From Acidobacteriota bacterium (lineage in GTDB: Bacteria > Acidobacteriota > Vicinamibacteria > Vicinamibacterales > SCN-69-37): a stretch of DNA of 10,713 bases. The DNA is taken from NCBI GenBank assembly GCA_024653875.1, contig JANLHE010000555.1, forward strand, positions 1 through 10,713. The letters are read 5' to 3'. The stretch's first letter is position 1. The number at the start of each line of letters is the position of its first letter. The translations under genes were made by a program, and so were the position numbers. Positions 1-7,123 of the stretch are shown piece after piece. Under the pieces are notes generated by a model. It saw only the letters and a list, made by a program, of their open reading frames with translations. It ran no database searches and was not told where the DNA came from.

Positions 1-1650
1 CTACATGGCCATCAAATCAAACTGTTCGTGGTGCAGCTGGTCGTCCGCGCGCACGGTGACCGGCCGGCCGACGGTGGCTTCCAGTTCCTTGAACACGCCG
101 CGGCCCTCCTCCCGGAGTGCCCGGGCCACCTCGGGGTTCACCCGCAGCACCAGGCTGTAGCCGTCGAGATCGGCGCTGACCTTCTTCACCTCGGTGAGGA
201 TGTCGTAGCAAATCGTCGGGCTGGCCTTGATCGTGCCCGTCCCCGAGCAGTAGGGGCACGGCTCGGTCAGCAGGCGCTCCAGGCTGCTCTTCACGCGCTT
301 GCGCGTGATGATGACCAGGCCAAAGTCGTTCACCTGCACGGCCTTGGAGGGCGCTCGGTCGCGGCGGAGCTCCTGTTCGATCGCCTGGAAGACCTTCTGG
401 CGGTTCTTCTTGTCTTCCATGTCGATGAAGTCGAGCACGATGATGCCGCCCAGATCGCGCAGCCGCATCTGCCGCACGATTTCCTTGGCGGCCTCGAGGT
501 TGGTCTTGACGATCGTGTCCTCGAGGCGTCCCGCGCTCTTCTTGCCGACATACCGGCCGGTGTTGACGTCGATGGCCACCAGCGCCTCGGTCTGGTTGAC
601 GACGATGTAGCCGCCGGACTTGAGCCAGACCTTGCTGCGCAGCGCCTTGTCGATCTCGCCCTGCACGCCGTATTCGTCGAAGATCGGAAAGTCCTTGGCG
701 TAGCGCTTCACGCGGCTCGCCATGTTCGGCATGATGCGGCCCACCAGCGTCATGACCCGCTGGTACTCGGTCTCGTCGTCGATGCGGATCGCAGTGAACT
801 GCTCGGTCAGGAAGTCGCGCAGCAGCTTGGCGACCAGGCTTTCTTCGCGATACAGCACGGCGGGAGACCGCTGGGTTTCACGCCGGCGCTGCACGTCGGT
901 CCAGACCGACTGGAAGTACTGGAGGTCGCTCAGGATGTCCTCTTCGGGACGGTTCACCGCCGCGGTGCGGATGATGACGCCGCCGGGCAGGCCGGTGTCG
1001 TCCTTGAACTTCTGCACGAGCGCCCGCACGCGCCGGCGCTCTTCACGCGATTCGATCTTGCGCGAGACGCCGATGTGGTTCACCGTCGGCATGTAGACCA
1101 GGAACCGGCCGGGCAGCGAGATGTGCGAGGTGATACGCGCGCCCTTGGTGCCGAGCGGCTCCTTCACCACCTGCACGACCACTTCCTGCCCTTCCTTGAG
1201 CAGGTCTTCGATCTTGGTGGTCGACGGCGTGCGCTCCCGATCGCGGCCGCGGCGTCCGCTCTGCCCCACCGGCGCCGCGCCGGTGGCCGCGTCCGCGGGT
1301 TCGGTGTCGCTCGATCCGGCCTCGGGCGTCTCGCCGCCCAGTGCCGCTTCCGCCAACAACGCCTCGGGATCGGCCGGCGCCTCGGCGCCGGGCTCCTCTT
1401 CCTCCTCGAGGCTCTCCTCGGTGGGGTCGATGACGTCGGTGACATAGAGGAACGCGTCGCGTTCCAGGCCCAGGTCCACGAACGCCGACTGCATGCCCGG
1501 CAGGACCTTGGACACGCGGCCCTTGTAGATGTTTCCGACCACGCCCCGCGACTGTTCCCGTTCAATAAAAACTTCGACGACCTGATCGTCCTCGAGAATC
1601 GCCACGCGTGTTTCGTGGGTCGTCGAGGAGATCACCATCTCCTTGTTCAT
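1..1650 (-). CDS. rng: Ribonuclease G/E family endoribonuclease (RNase G type)
   Basis: A single-strand-specific endoribonuclease of the RNase E/G family, which in other bacteria matures rRNA ends and starts mRNA decay in the cytoplasm. The 549-residue protein begins MNKEMVIS and has an S1 domain (about 36-178, ending in GTKGARIT), an RNase H/5'-sensor region, and a DNase I-like catalytic part. The expected metal ligands are D361 (IDVNTG) and D407 (LDFIDM). The zinc-link motif CPYC lies at 465-468. It stops soon afterwards, without the long degradosome scaffold of RNase E, so RNase G is the better name. The S1 domain carries an odd insert of about 70 residues (about 73-145), rich in Glu, Ala and Pro. 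The start at 1650 fits the family N-terminus; the reading frame stays open to 1752, but that part overlaps rodA and looks non-homologous. It is the last operon gene in the window, 22 bases after rodA, and ends in TAG at 3-1. Confidence 0.95.
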   Translation of the reverse strand: MNKEMVISSTTHETRVAILEDDQVVEVFIEREQSRGVVGNIYKGRVSKVLPGMQSAFVDLGLERDAFLYVTDVIDPTEESLEEEEEPGAEAPADPEALLAEAALGGETPEAGSSDTEPADAATGAAPVGQSGRRGRDRERTPSTTKIEDLLKEGQEVVVQVVKEPLGTKGARITSHISLPGRFLVYMPTVNHIGVSRKIESREERRRVRALVQKFKDDTGLPGGVIIRTAAVNRPEEDILSDLQYFQSVWTDVQRRRETQRSPAVLYREESLVAKLLRDFLTEQFTAIRIDDETEYQRVMTLVGRIMPNMASRVKRYAKDFPIFDEYGVQGEIDKALRSKVWLKSGGYIVVNQTEALVAIDVNTGRYVGKKSAGRLEDTIVKTNLEAAKEIVRQMRLRDLGGIIVLDFIDMEDKKNRQKVFQAIEQELRRDRAPSKAVQVNDFGLVIITRKRVKSSLERLLTEPCPYCSGTGTIKASPTICYDILTEVKKVSADLDGYSLVLRVNPEVARALREEGRGVFKELEATVGRPVTVRADDQLHHEQFDLMAM

Positions 1651-1672
1651 CTGGGCTCGCCCGTCTTTCGAT

Positions 1673-2776
1673 CTAATTCGTAAAACGCCGCATCCGCACG
1701 TTGAGGATGAGGCCAAAACCGGCGAGCGTCGCGACCAGCGACGACCCGCCATAACTCATTAACGGCAGCGTGAGGCCCTTCACGGGCGCCAACCCTGCCT
1801 GCATAGTGATGTTGTACACCACTTGGAACGAAAACCAGGACACCAGGCCCACCACCAGGAAGGCCCCCACCCGGTCCTTGGCCAGCTTGGCCGCCTCCAG
1901 GCTTCGCCAGATCACGAACAAATACAAGGCCAGCGCCACAACCACACCGACGAACCCGTGCTCCTCGGCAAACACGGCAAAGACGAAGTCATTGTGGCCT
2001 TCGGGCAAAAACCGGTAAGCCCCCTGGGTCCCCTGGCGGAATCCCTTCCCTAACAGCCCACCCGAGCCCACGGTCACACGTGCCTGGATCTGCTGATAAC
2101 CAGCCCCTTGGCGATCCTTGTAGGGATTAAGGAACGTCAGCACACGTCCCTTCTGGTAGTCCTGCAACCCGAAGTTCCACACCACCGGCGAGAGCAGCGC
2201 CAGAATCAACAGGGCGCCGGCGACCCACCGCAGCCGCAGCCCGGCCATGTAGGCAATTCCGGCGTACACCGGCACCAGCGTAATCGCCGTGCCCAGATCG
2301 GGCTGCAGGAAGATCAGCGACACGGGTAACGCCAGCACCAGGCCACCAAACACCAGTTCCCCGAGTGACCGCGCGCTGCGCCGGCCATCGCCGTACAACA
2401 TGGCCAGCACCAGCGCGAGTGCGAGGCGCGCGAACTCCGAGGGTTGGAGCGAACCAAAGCCGAGATCGATCCATCGCCGGGCGCCCTTCGCGACGACGCC
2501 AAACGACAACACGGCCAGCAGCGCCAGCAGCAACCCGGCGAAAATCAGCGGCGACTTCTGCGCCAGCGTGCGGTAGTCGACAAGGAGACAGACCAGCAGC
2601 GCACCCAGCCCGACGGGCACGGCATAGGCCTGGCGCCAGAACTCGGTGCCGGGCTGGTCCAATTGAATGTTCCAGGTGACGCTGTAAATGGTGGCCAGTC
2701 CGATGAGGGTCAGCGTGACAATCGCACCCAGCAACGGCCAGTCGAGGTGCGGCAGCAACCGCCGGTCGACGATCAT
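1673..2776 (-). CDS. rodA: Rod-shape SEDS glycosyltransferase RodA
   Basis: A SEDS-family peptidoglycan glycosyltransferase that polymerises lipid II into glycan strands during cell elongation, acting in the inner membrane as a pair with PBP2. The 367-residue protein has about ten hydrophobic segments. Family motifs are visible: GARRWIDLGFGSLQPSEF (98-115, with conserved E114), QPDLGT (158-163), the extracellular loop motif GHNDFVFAVFAEE with the presumed catalytic D263, and LPLMSYGGSS near the C-terminus (337-346). The ATG start overlaps the mrdA stop as ATGA at 2776-2773, which implies translational coupling of the polymerase to its cognate transpeptidase. A GGTGG ribosome-binding sequence lies six bases upstream, inside mrdA. 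The reading frame is open upstream to 3184, but that part is an out-of-frame shadow of mrdA. FtsW is the alternative family member; the fused context with mrdA and mreBCD favours RodA. Confidence 0.97.
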   Translation of the reverse strand: MIVDRRLLPHLDWPLLGAIVTLTLIGLATIYSVTWNIQLDQPGTEFWRQAYAVPVGLGALLVCLLVDYRTLAQKSPLIFAGLLLALLAVLSFGVVAKGARRWIDLGFGSLQPSEFARLALALVLAMLYGDGRRSARSLGELVFGGLVLALPVSLIFLQPDLGTAITLVPVYAGIAYMAGLRLRWVAGALLILALLSPVVWNFGLQDYQKGRVLTFLNPYKDRQGAGYQQIQARVTVGSGGLLGKGFRQGTQGAYRFLPEGHNDFVFAVFAEEHGFVGVVVALALYLFVIWRSLEAAKLAKDRVGAFLVVGLVSWFSFQVVYNITMQAGLAPVKGLTLPLMSYGGSSLVATLAGFGLILNVRMRRFTN

Positions 2777-4731
2777 CGGGTGCCACCGATGCCACTGGTT
2801 CCGCCGATAGCGGGTCTGGGCGGCGCCACGGGCGTTCTGGGCGTTCTGGAGGACTTGTAGACGGGCAGCGGCCTGCCCTCCTTCTTCGCGAAGTAGGTCT
2901 CCATCACGTGTTTCGCGATCGGCGCCGACAGGTAGCCGTGTTCGGAGTGTTCGGTGAAGACCACGCCGGCCACTTCGGGATTGTCGCGAGGCGCGAAAAA
3001 CACAAACCAGCCGTGGTCGTTGTAGATGGCGGGGTCTTTCCCGGCTGATCGAGCGGCGGCCTGGGCCGCCGCCTTGTTGTCGTTGGAGATGACCTGCGCG
3101 GTGCCCGTCTTGCCCGCCACATCCTTGCCGTCGATCTTGCCGCGCCTGGTCGCCGTGCCCAGCGGGGTGTTGACCGCCATCCACAGCCCGTCACGCACGG
3201 CCGCGAGGTGACTGGGGTCCATCTGGAACACGGACCGCGGCGCCGGCGGCGCCTGCGGCTCCCAGCCATGTCCGCGATCGATGGCTTTCAGCAGGTGCGG
3301 CGTCTGGAGGGTGCCGCCGTTGGCCACGGTCGCCATCATGGTCGCCATCGCCATCGGTGACACGGAGACCGCGCCCTGGCCAATGGCCACCGAGATGGTT
3401 TCGCCCGGATACCACCGCTCTCCGCGCTCGCGCAGTTTCCACTCGGTGCTGGGCACCAGGCTCGGGTTCTCCTGCGGCAGGTCAATGCCGGTCTTGCCCA
3501 CCAACCCGAGCTTCGCGGCCCACTTGTTGATCGCGTCGATCGACCGATCTCCAAAGCGCGCGTTGAGGCGCTCGCCCAGCGTGTAGAAGAAGACGTTGCA
3601 CGACTGCTCGATCGCGTGGCGGAGGGTCATCGGCCCGTGACCGGAGGTATTCCAGCACTTGAACGAGCGGCCGTAGAACACGCCGCTGCCCCGGCACCCA
3701 ATCACGGTGTCGGGGGTGATGATGCCTTCTTCCAAGGCGGTAATCGCCATCACGATCTTGAACGTCGATCCGGGCGAATACAGACCCTGGATCAGCCGAT
3801 TGCCAAGTGGGCGCAGCGGGTCCTTGTTCAGCGCACTCCACGTCGCGCTGCTGATGCCCACCGCGAAATCATTGGGGTCATACGCCGGCAGACTGGTCAG
3901 GGCCAGCACTTCTCCCGACCTGGGATCGAGGAACGCGGCCGCGCCATCAAATCCATCGGCCCGGAAGGCGTCTTCCAGCGCGCGCTGCATGTCGCGATCG
4001 ATCGTCAGCTTGACCCGCTGGCCGTCCACCGGATCCTGCCGCTCCAGTTCGTCGATTTCACGGCCGCGGCTGTCCACGATGACAAACCGGTTGCCGTCGT
4101 TTCCCATCAACGGCGCGTTGTAGACCTGCTCCAGGCCGGCCTGCCCGACGATCGCGCCCGGCTGCAGTCCGGCGAATTCCGGACGGTACAGTTGCGCCTG
4201 CTGCACCTCGCCCACGTAGCCGAACAGGTGCGCGCCTTCCCCGGGGTAGGACCGCATGGGAATCTGATCCACCACCACGCCCGGCAGTTCCAGCCCCTGC
4301 GCGATCACCGCCGCCACCTGGGCATCCGTCGCGTGATCGATCACGGCGATGGGCCGGAACAGCGGATCGCCCCGGCGGCGCGTCATGATCGCCTGGATGT
4401 CGCTCTCGGCGGTGCCGGTGACCCCGGCCAGGTGGCGGATCGTGTCATCGATGTCGGCCGTCTGCTCGCGCACGATCGCGATGCGGAACGACCGGCGATT
4501 CTGCACCAGGACGTCGCCGTGGCGATCGAACAGCACCCCGCGCGGCGCCAGCAGGGGAATCGTGCGCGTGTGGTTCTGCTCGGCCCGATCGCGATACTCG
4601 GTGTACTGGAGCACCTGCAGCACCCAGAACGCTCCGGCGATCAGCACGAACACCGTGAGCAGCCCGATGCGCAGCCCGGTCAGCCGCAGCTGCAGGCTCC
4701 GTCGGTCTTCGTAGGCTCCGGGTGTCAGCAT
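2773..4731 (-). CDS. mrdA: Penicillin-binding protein 2 (elongation-specific transpeptidase)
   Basis: A class B penicillin-binding protein that crosslinks peptidoglycan for lateral wall growth, working with RodA outside the inner membrane. The 652-residue protein has a short cytoplasmic head, one membrane anchor (about 22-41), a pedestal/dimerisation region (about 60-225) and a transpeptidase domain (about 240-615). All three active-site motifs are present: S322-TFK, S377-C-N379 and K541-TG. Cys346, Cys359, His365 and Cys378 are spaced like the reported zinc ligands of E. coli PBP2. The C-terminus (about 626-652) is a low-complexity Pro/Arg/Gly tail containing an exact RTP-RTP repeat. The start lies 4 bases after the mreD stop, with only a weak ribosome-binding sequence, so it probably relies on coupling. 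The stop overlaps the rodA start. Also called pbpA in some genomes. Confidence 0.97.
   Translation of the reverse strand: MLTPGAYEDRRSLQLRLTGLRIGLLTVFVLIAGAFWVLQVLQYTEYRDRAEQNHTRTIPLLAPRGVLFDRHGDVLVQNRRSFRIAIVREQTADIDDTIRHLAGVTGTAESDIQAIMTRRRGDPLFRPIAVIDHATDAQVAAVIAQGLELPGVVVDQIPMRSYPGEGAHLFGYVGEVQQAQLYRPEFAGLQPGAIVGQAGLEQVYNAPLMGNDGNRFVIVDSRGREIDELERQDPVDGQRVKLTIDRDMQRALEDAFRADGFDGAAAFLDPRSGEVLALTSLPAYDPNDFAVGISSATWSALNKDPLRPLGNRLIQGLYSPGSTFKIVMAITALEEGIITPDTVIGCRGSGVFYGRSFKCWNTSGHGPMTLRHAIEQSCNVFFYTLGERLNARFGDRSIDAINKWAAKLGLVGKTGIDLPQENPSLVPSTEWKLRERGERWYPGETISVAIGQGAVSVSPMAMATMMATVANGGTLQTPHLLKAIDRGHGWEPQAPPAPRSVFQMDPSHLAAVRDGLWMAVNTPLGTATRRGKIDGKDVAGKTGTAQVISNDNKAAAQAAARSAGKDPAIYNDHGWFVFFAPRDNPEVAGVVFTEHSEHGYLSAPIAKHVMETYFAKKEGRPLPVYKSSRTPRTPVAPPRPAIGGTSGIGGTR
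2830..2847. repeat. Exact 9-bp tandem duplication in the mrdA tail
   Basis: GGGCGTTCT occurs twice in tandem (2830-2838 and 2839-2847). On the coding strand it encodes Arg-Thr-Pro twice, using the AGA arginine codon, which looks uncommon in this GC-rich coding. It lies in the disordered-looking C-terminal tail of PBP2 and keeps the frame, so it is most simply a small slippage duplication with little effect. Confidence 0.8.
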
Positions 4732-4735
4732 CGCG

Positions 4736-5257
4736 TTACCAGTTCCGCCGGCTCAACGACGAACGCCGCCGGTCGCGCGTCTGCCGCACGGCGCCAGGCA
4801 CCATGTCGGTCAGCTGGAACGCCAGCAACCCCGCCACCGCATTCAAGCCGGTCTCTATAAGCATAGCGGTCCAGGACACGCCGCTCCAGTCCTGATCGAC
4901 CACGGCGAGCAGTCCGATGATCAGCAGCCGGTGGACCACGGTCACCCCCGCCACCATCCCGGCGCGCGCCAGCGGGCGCGCGACGATGAACTGCCCCCCA
5001 ACGACCCCGGCGCCCAACCCTGCCACCGTCTTCGCCAGCCCTCCGAGGCCCACCAGGTCGCTCCCGAGCGCGTCCTGCATCAGGCCGCCGAGCGTGCCGG
5101 CCCACATCCCGGACACCGGGCCCCAGCGGAGGGCGGCGTACACCACGCCCACCAGCACCAGGTCGAACACCCAGCGTCCGCCGACGGCGAACCGGGCCAG
5201 CGCCATCTGGAGGATGAGCGCGGCCGCCACCGTCAACAGGACGCGGGTCACCTTCAT
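4736..5257 (-). CDS. mreD: Rod shape-determining membrane protein MreD
   Basis: An integral membrane subunit of the elongasome that associates with MreC and helps couple cytoplasmic MreB to wall synthesis. The 173-residue protein is almost wholly hydrophobic, with about five or six membrane segments between residues 5 and 150 and a short basic C-terminal tail (RQTRDRRRSSLSRR). MreD proteins are poorly conserved in sequence; the call rests on length, hydrophobicity, the FDLVLVGVVYAALRWGP stretch near the N-terminus (31-47), which resembles the family, and the position between mreC and mrdA. The ATG overlaps the mreC stop as ATGA (5257-5254), and GAGGG lies six bases upstream. It ends in TAA, 4 bases before mrdA. 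Confidence 0.93.
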   Translation of the reverse strand: MKVTRVLLTVAAALILQMALARFAVGGRWVFDLVLVGVVYAALRWGPVSGMWAGTLGGLMQDALGSDLVGLGGLAKTVAGLGAGVVGGQFIVARPLARAGMVAGVTVVHRLLIIGLLAVVDQDWSGVSWTAMLIETGLNAVAGLLAFQLTDMVPGAVRQTRDRRRSSLSRRNW

Positions 5258-6093
5258 GAGCCGCCCTCGGCCCGCGCCGGCCGGGCCAGGATGACCAGCA
5301 CGACGTGGATGTTCGAGAAGTCCATCGCCGGGCGCACCGCGATGTCACTGTAGATGCCGCTGCCGCTCCCTTTCACCGCACGCTCCACAATCCCGATGAC
5401 GAATCCGCGCGGGAAGATGCCGCCGATCCCGGCCGTCAACACTCGCTCGCCGATTTGCACGTCCTTCAGCAGATCGACCCACTCCATCCGGAGCGGGGGA
5501 TTGCCGGCGCCGCCCCGGATGAACCCCACGGCTTCAGACCGTTCCGTGATGGCGCCGGCGCCGGCGTTGCGCCCGATGAGCAACTGCACCTGCGCGGCGT
5601 GCGCGGTGGGCCGGTTGATGACGCGGCCGATCACCCCGGCGTGCCCAATCACCGCCATGTTGGGCTCGACGCCGTCGGCCGACCCGCGATCGATGGTGAT
5701 GGTGAATGCGCCGGGCGCGGGATCCCCGGCGATGACGTGGGCCGCAAGCGTCGGGGCCACCAGGCTCTGTTGCAGGTTGAGCAGGCGTTCCAGATCGCGG
5801 GTCTGACTCGCGATGGCCGCCTGCGCCTGCACCTGCCCCTCCAGGGCCAGCACCTGCCGCTGCAGCGCGTCGTTCTCGGCGACGACGCCGCGCAGCGCGA
5901 CGTAGTTCGACCAGAAGGATCGCCCCATGTCGGCGAGGCCCGCCGTGAAATGTTGCACGCCCGCGAACACGCCGAAGGCGGCCGCCTGCAAGAGCGGCAT
6001 TCGGCTGCGGGTCTGCACCTGCACGGACATCAGCAGGAGGTGCCCGAAGCTCAGCACCAGGAACAGAACTAGGGTGCGTCGCGTGCTGCCCAA
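5254..6093 (-). CDS. mreC: Rod shape-determining protein MreC
   Basis: An elongasome scaffold anchored in the inner membrane and extending into the periplasm, where its beta-rich domain is known to activate PBP2/RodA. The 279-residue protein has an N-terminal membrane segment (about 8-24), a coiled-coil (about 65-110, with repeated ENDALQRQVLALEGQ-type heptads) and the MreC double-beta-barrel domain (about 113-268). Family motifs seen are DRGSADGVEPNMAVI (135-149) with GVIGRV after it, and GIGGIFPRGFVIG (222-234). I use the TTG codon at 6093: it lies 4 bases after the mreB stop and supplies the complete membrane segment, while the next Met (residue 22) would cut that segment off. A GGAT sequence about 7 bases upstream may serve as a weak ribosome-binding site. 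It overlaps mreD by 4 bases. Confidence 0.95.
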   Translation of the reverse strand: MGSTRRTLVLFLVLSFGHLLLMSVQVQTRSRMPLLQAAAFGVFAGVQHFTAGLADMGRSFWSNYVALRGVVAENDALQRQVLALEGQVQAQAAIASQTRDLERLLNLQQSLVAPTLAAHVIAGDPAPGAFTITIDRGSADGVEPNMAVIGHAGVIGRVINRPTAHAAQVQLLIGRNAGAGAITERSEAVGFIRGGAGNPPLRMEWVDLLKDVQIGERVLTAGIGGIFPRGFVIGIVERAVKGSGSGIYSDIAVRPAMDFSNIHVVLVILARPARAEGGS

Positions 6094-6097
6094 CAGA

Positions 6098-7123
6098 TCA
6101 ATCCAGCGAGATCTTTCTCAGCAGTTCGAAGTTCGACAACATCTTGCCGGCGCCCAGCACCACCGTGGACAGCGGATCTTCCGCCATCGCCACCGGCAGG
6201 CCGGTTTCTTCGCGCAGCCGCTTGTCGAGATTCTTGAGCAGCGCGCCGCCGCCGGTCACCACGATGCCGCGGTCCACGATGTCCGCCGAGAGCTCCGGCG
6301 GGGTGCGCTCCAGCGCCACGCGCACCGCGTCCACGATCACGTTGACCGTTTCGGCCAGCGCCTCGCGAATTTCCTCGTCGGTAATCGTGATGGTCTTGGG
6401 CACGCCCTCGATCAAATGCCGGCCCTTGATCTCCATCGTCAGGCGCTCGTCGAGCGGGAAGGCCGACCCCAGTTCCATCTTGATCTGCTCGGACGTCCGC
6501 TCGCCGATGAGCAGGTTGTACGTCTTCTTGATGTACTGAATGATGGCCTCGTCCATCTCGTTGCCGGCCACGCGAATGGCCTTCGAGTAGACGATTCCGG
6601 CCAGCGAGATGACGGCGATGTCGGTGGTGCCGCCGCCGATGTCGACCACCATGTTGCCCGACGCTTCCTCGATCGGCATGCCGGCGCCGATGGCCGCGGC
6701 CATCGCTTCCTCCACGAGGTAGACCTCGCTGGCCTTGGCGCGATAGGCGCTGTCCTTGACCGCGCGCTTTTCCACCTGCGTGATCTCGGAGGGCACGCCG
6801 ATGACGATGCGCGGCCGCACCCACATCGTGCGGTTGTGCGCCTTCTTGATGAAGTGCGCCAGCATCTTCTCGGTCACCTCGAAGTCGGCGATGACGCCGT
6901 CCTTCATCGGTTTGATCGCCACGATGTTGCCGGGGGTGCGCCCCAGCATTTCCTTGGCCTCGCGCCCCACGGCCTCGATGCGTCCCGTGATCTTGTTGAT
7001 GGCCACGATGGACGGCTCGTTGACGACGATGCCCTTGCCGCGTGCGTACACGCAGGTATTCGCCGTGCCGAGGTCGATGGCCAGATCGCTGGAAAACAAT
7101 GAAAAAAGCGATCGCAGGTTCAA
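6098..7123 (-). CDS. mreB: Actin-like cell shape protein MreB
   Basis: A bacterial actin homologue that forms membrane-bound ATP-dependent filaments and orients the peptidoglycan elongation machinery. The 341-residue protein has the full actin-fold signatures: phosphate-1 loop DLGTANT (17-23), the VEEAMAAAIGAG region with the presumed catalytic Glu138/139, phosphate-2 loop DIGGGTTD (161-168), and adenosine loop TGGGALL (290-296). The N-terminus NLRSLFSLF looks like the short amphipathic membrane-binding helix of MreB. The start is TTG at 7123, preceded by a strong ribosome-binding sequence AAGGGGAG with a 5-base spacer. It overlaps the cyclase stop as TTGA, so its translation is probably coupled to that gene. 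No ATG start lies upstream in frame, and the next Met (residue 59) is inside the fold. Length and motifs are typical of the family. Confidence 0.98.
   Translation of the reverse strand: MNLRSLFSLFSSDLAIDLGTANTCVYARGKGIVVNEPSIVAINKITGRIEAVGREAKEMLGRTPGNIVAIKPMKDGVIADFEVTEKMLAHFIKKAHNRTMWVRPRIVIGVPSEITQVEKRAVKDSAYRAKASEVYLVEEAMAAAIGAGMPIEEASGNMVVDIGGGTTDIAVISLAGIVYSKAIRVAGNEMDEAIIQYIKKTYNLLIGERTSEQIKMELGSAFPLDERLTMEIKGRHLIEGVPKTITITDEEIREALAETVNVIVDAVRVALERTPPELSADIVDRGIVVTGGGALLKNLDKRLREETGLPVAMAEDPLSTVVLGAGKMLSNFELLRKISLD

Noticed and set aside
28..1683. A 551-codon open frame on the plus strand opposite rng.
   Set aside because: It mirrors the rng codons in GC-rich DNA, has a His/Arg/Val/Asp-heavy composition typical of antisense shadows, shows no domain and covers a clearly genuine gene.
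1651..1752. Upstream extension of the rng reading frame by 34 codons.
   Set aside because: It overlaps the rodA 3' end, and family members begin with the M-K-E-M-type N-terminus found at 1650.
3489..3497. A second KTG triplet in PBP2 at residue 413.
   Set aside because: GKTGIDLP is a conserved structural stretch of class B PBPs; the active-site KTG is at 541.
3616..4860. A long plus-strand open frame (414 codons) opposite mrdA and the end of mreD.
   Set aside because: Composition is that of an antisense shadow (many His, Arg, Gln); no recognisable motif, and the opposite strand encodes PBP2 with every catalytic motif.
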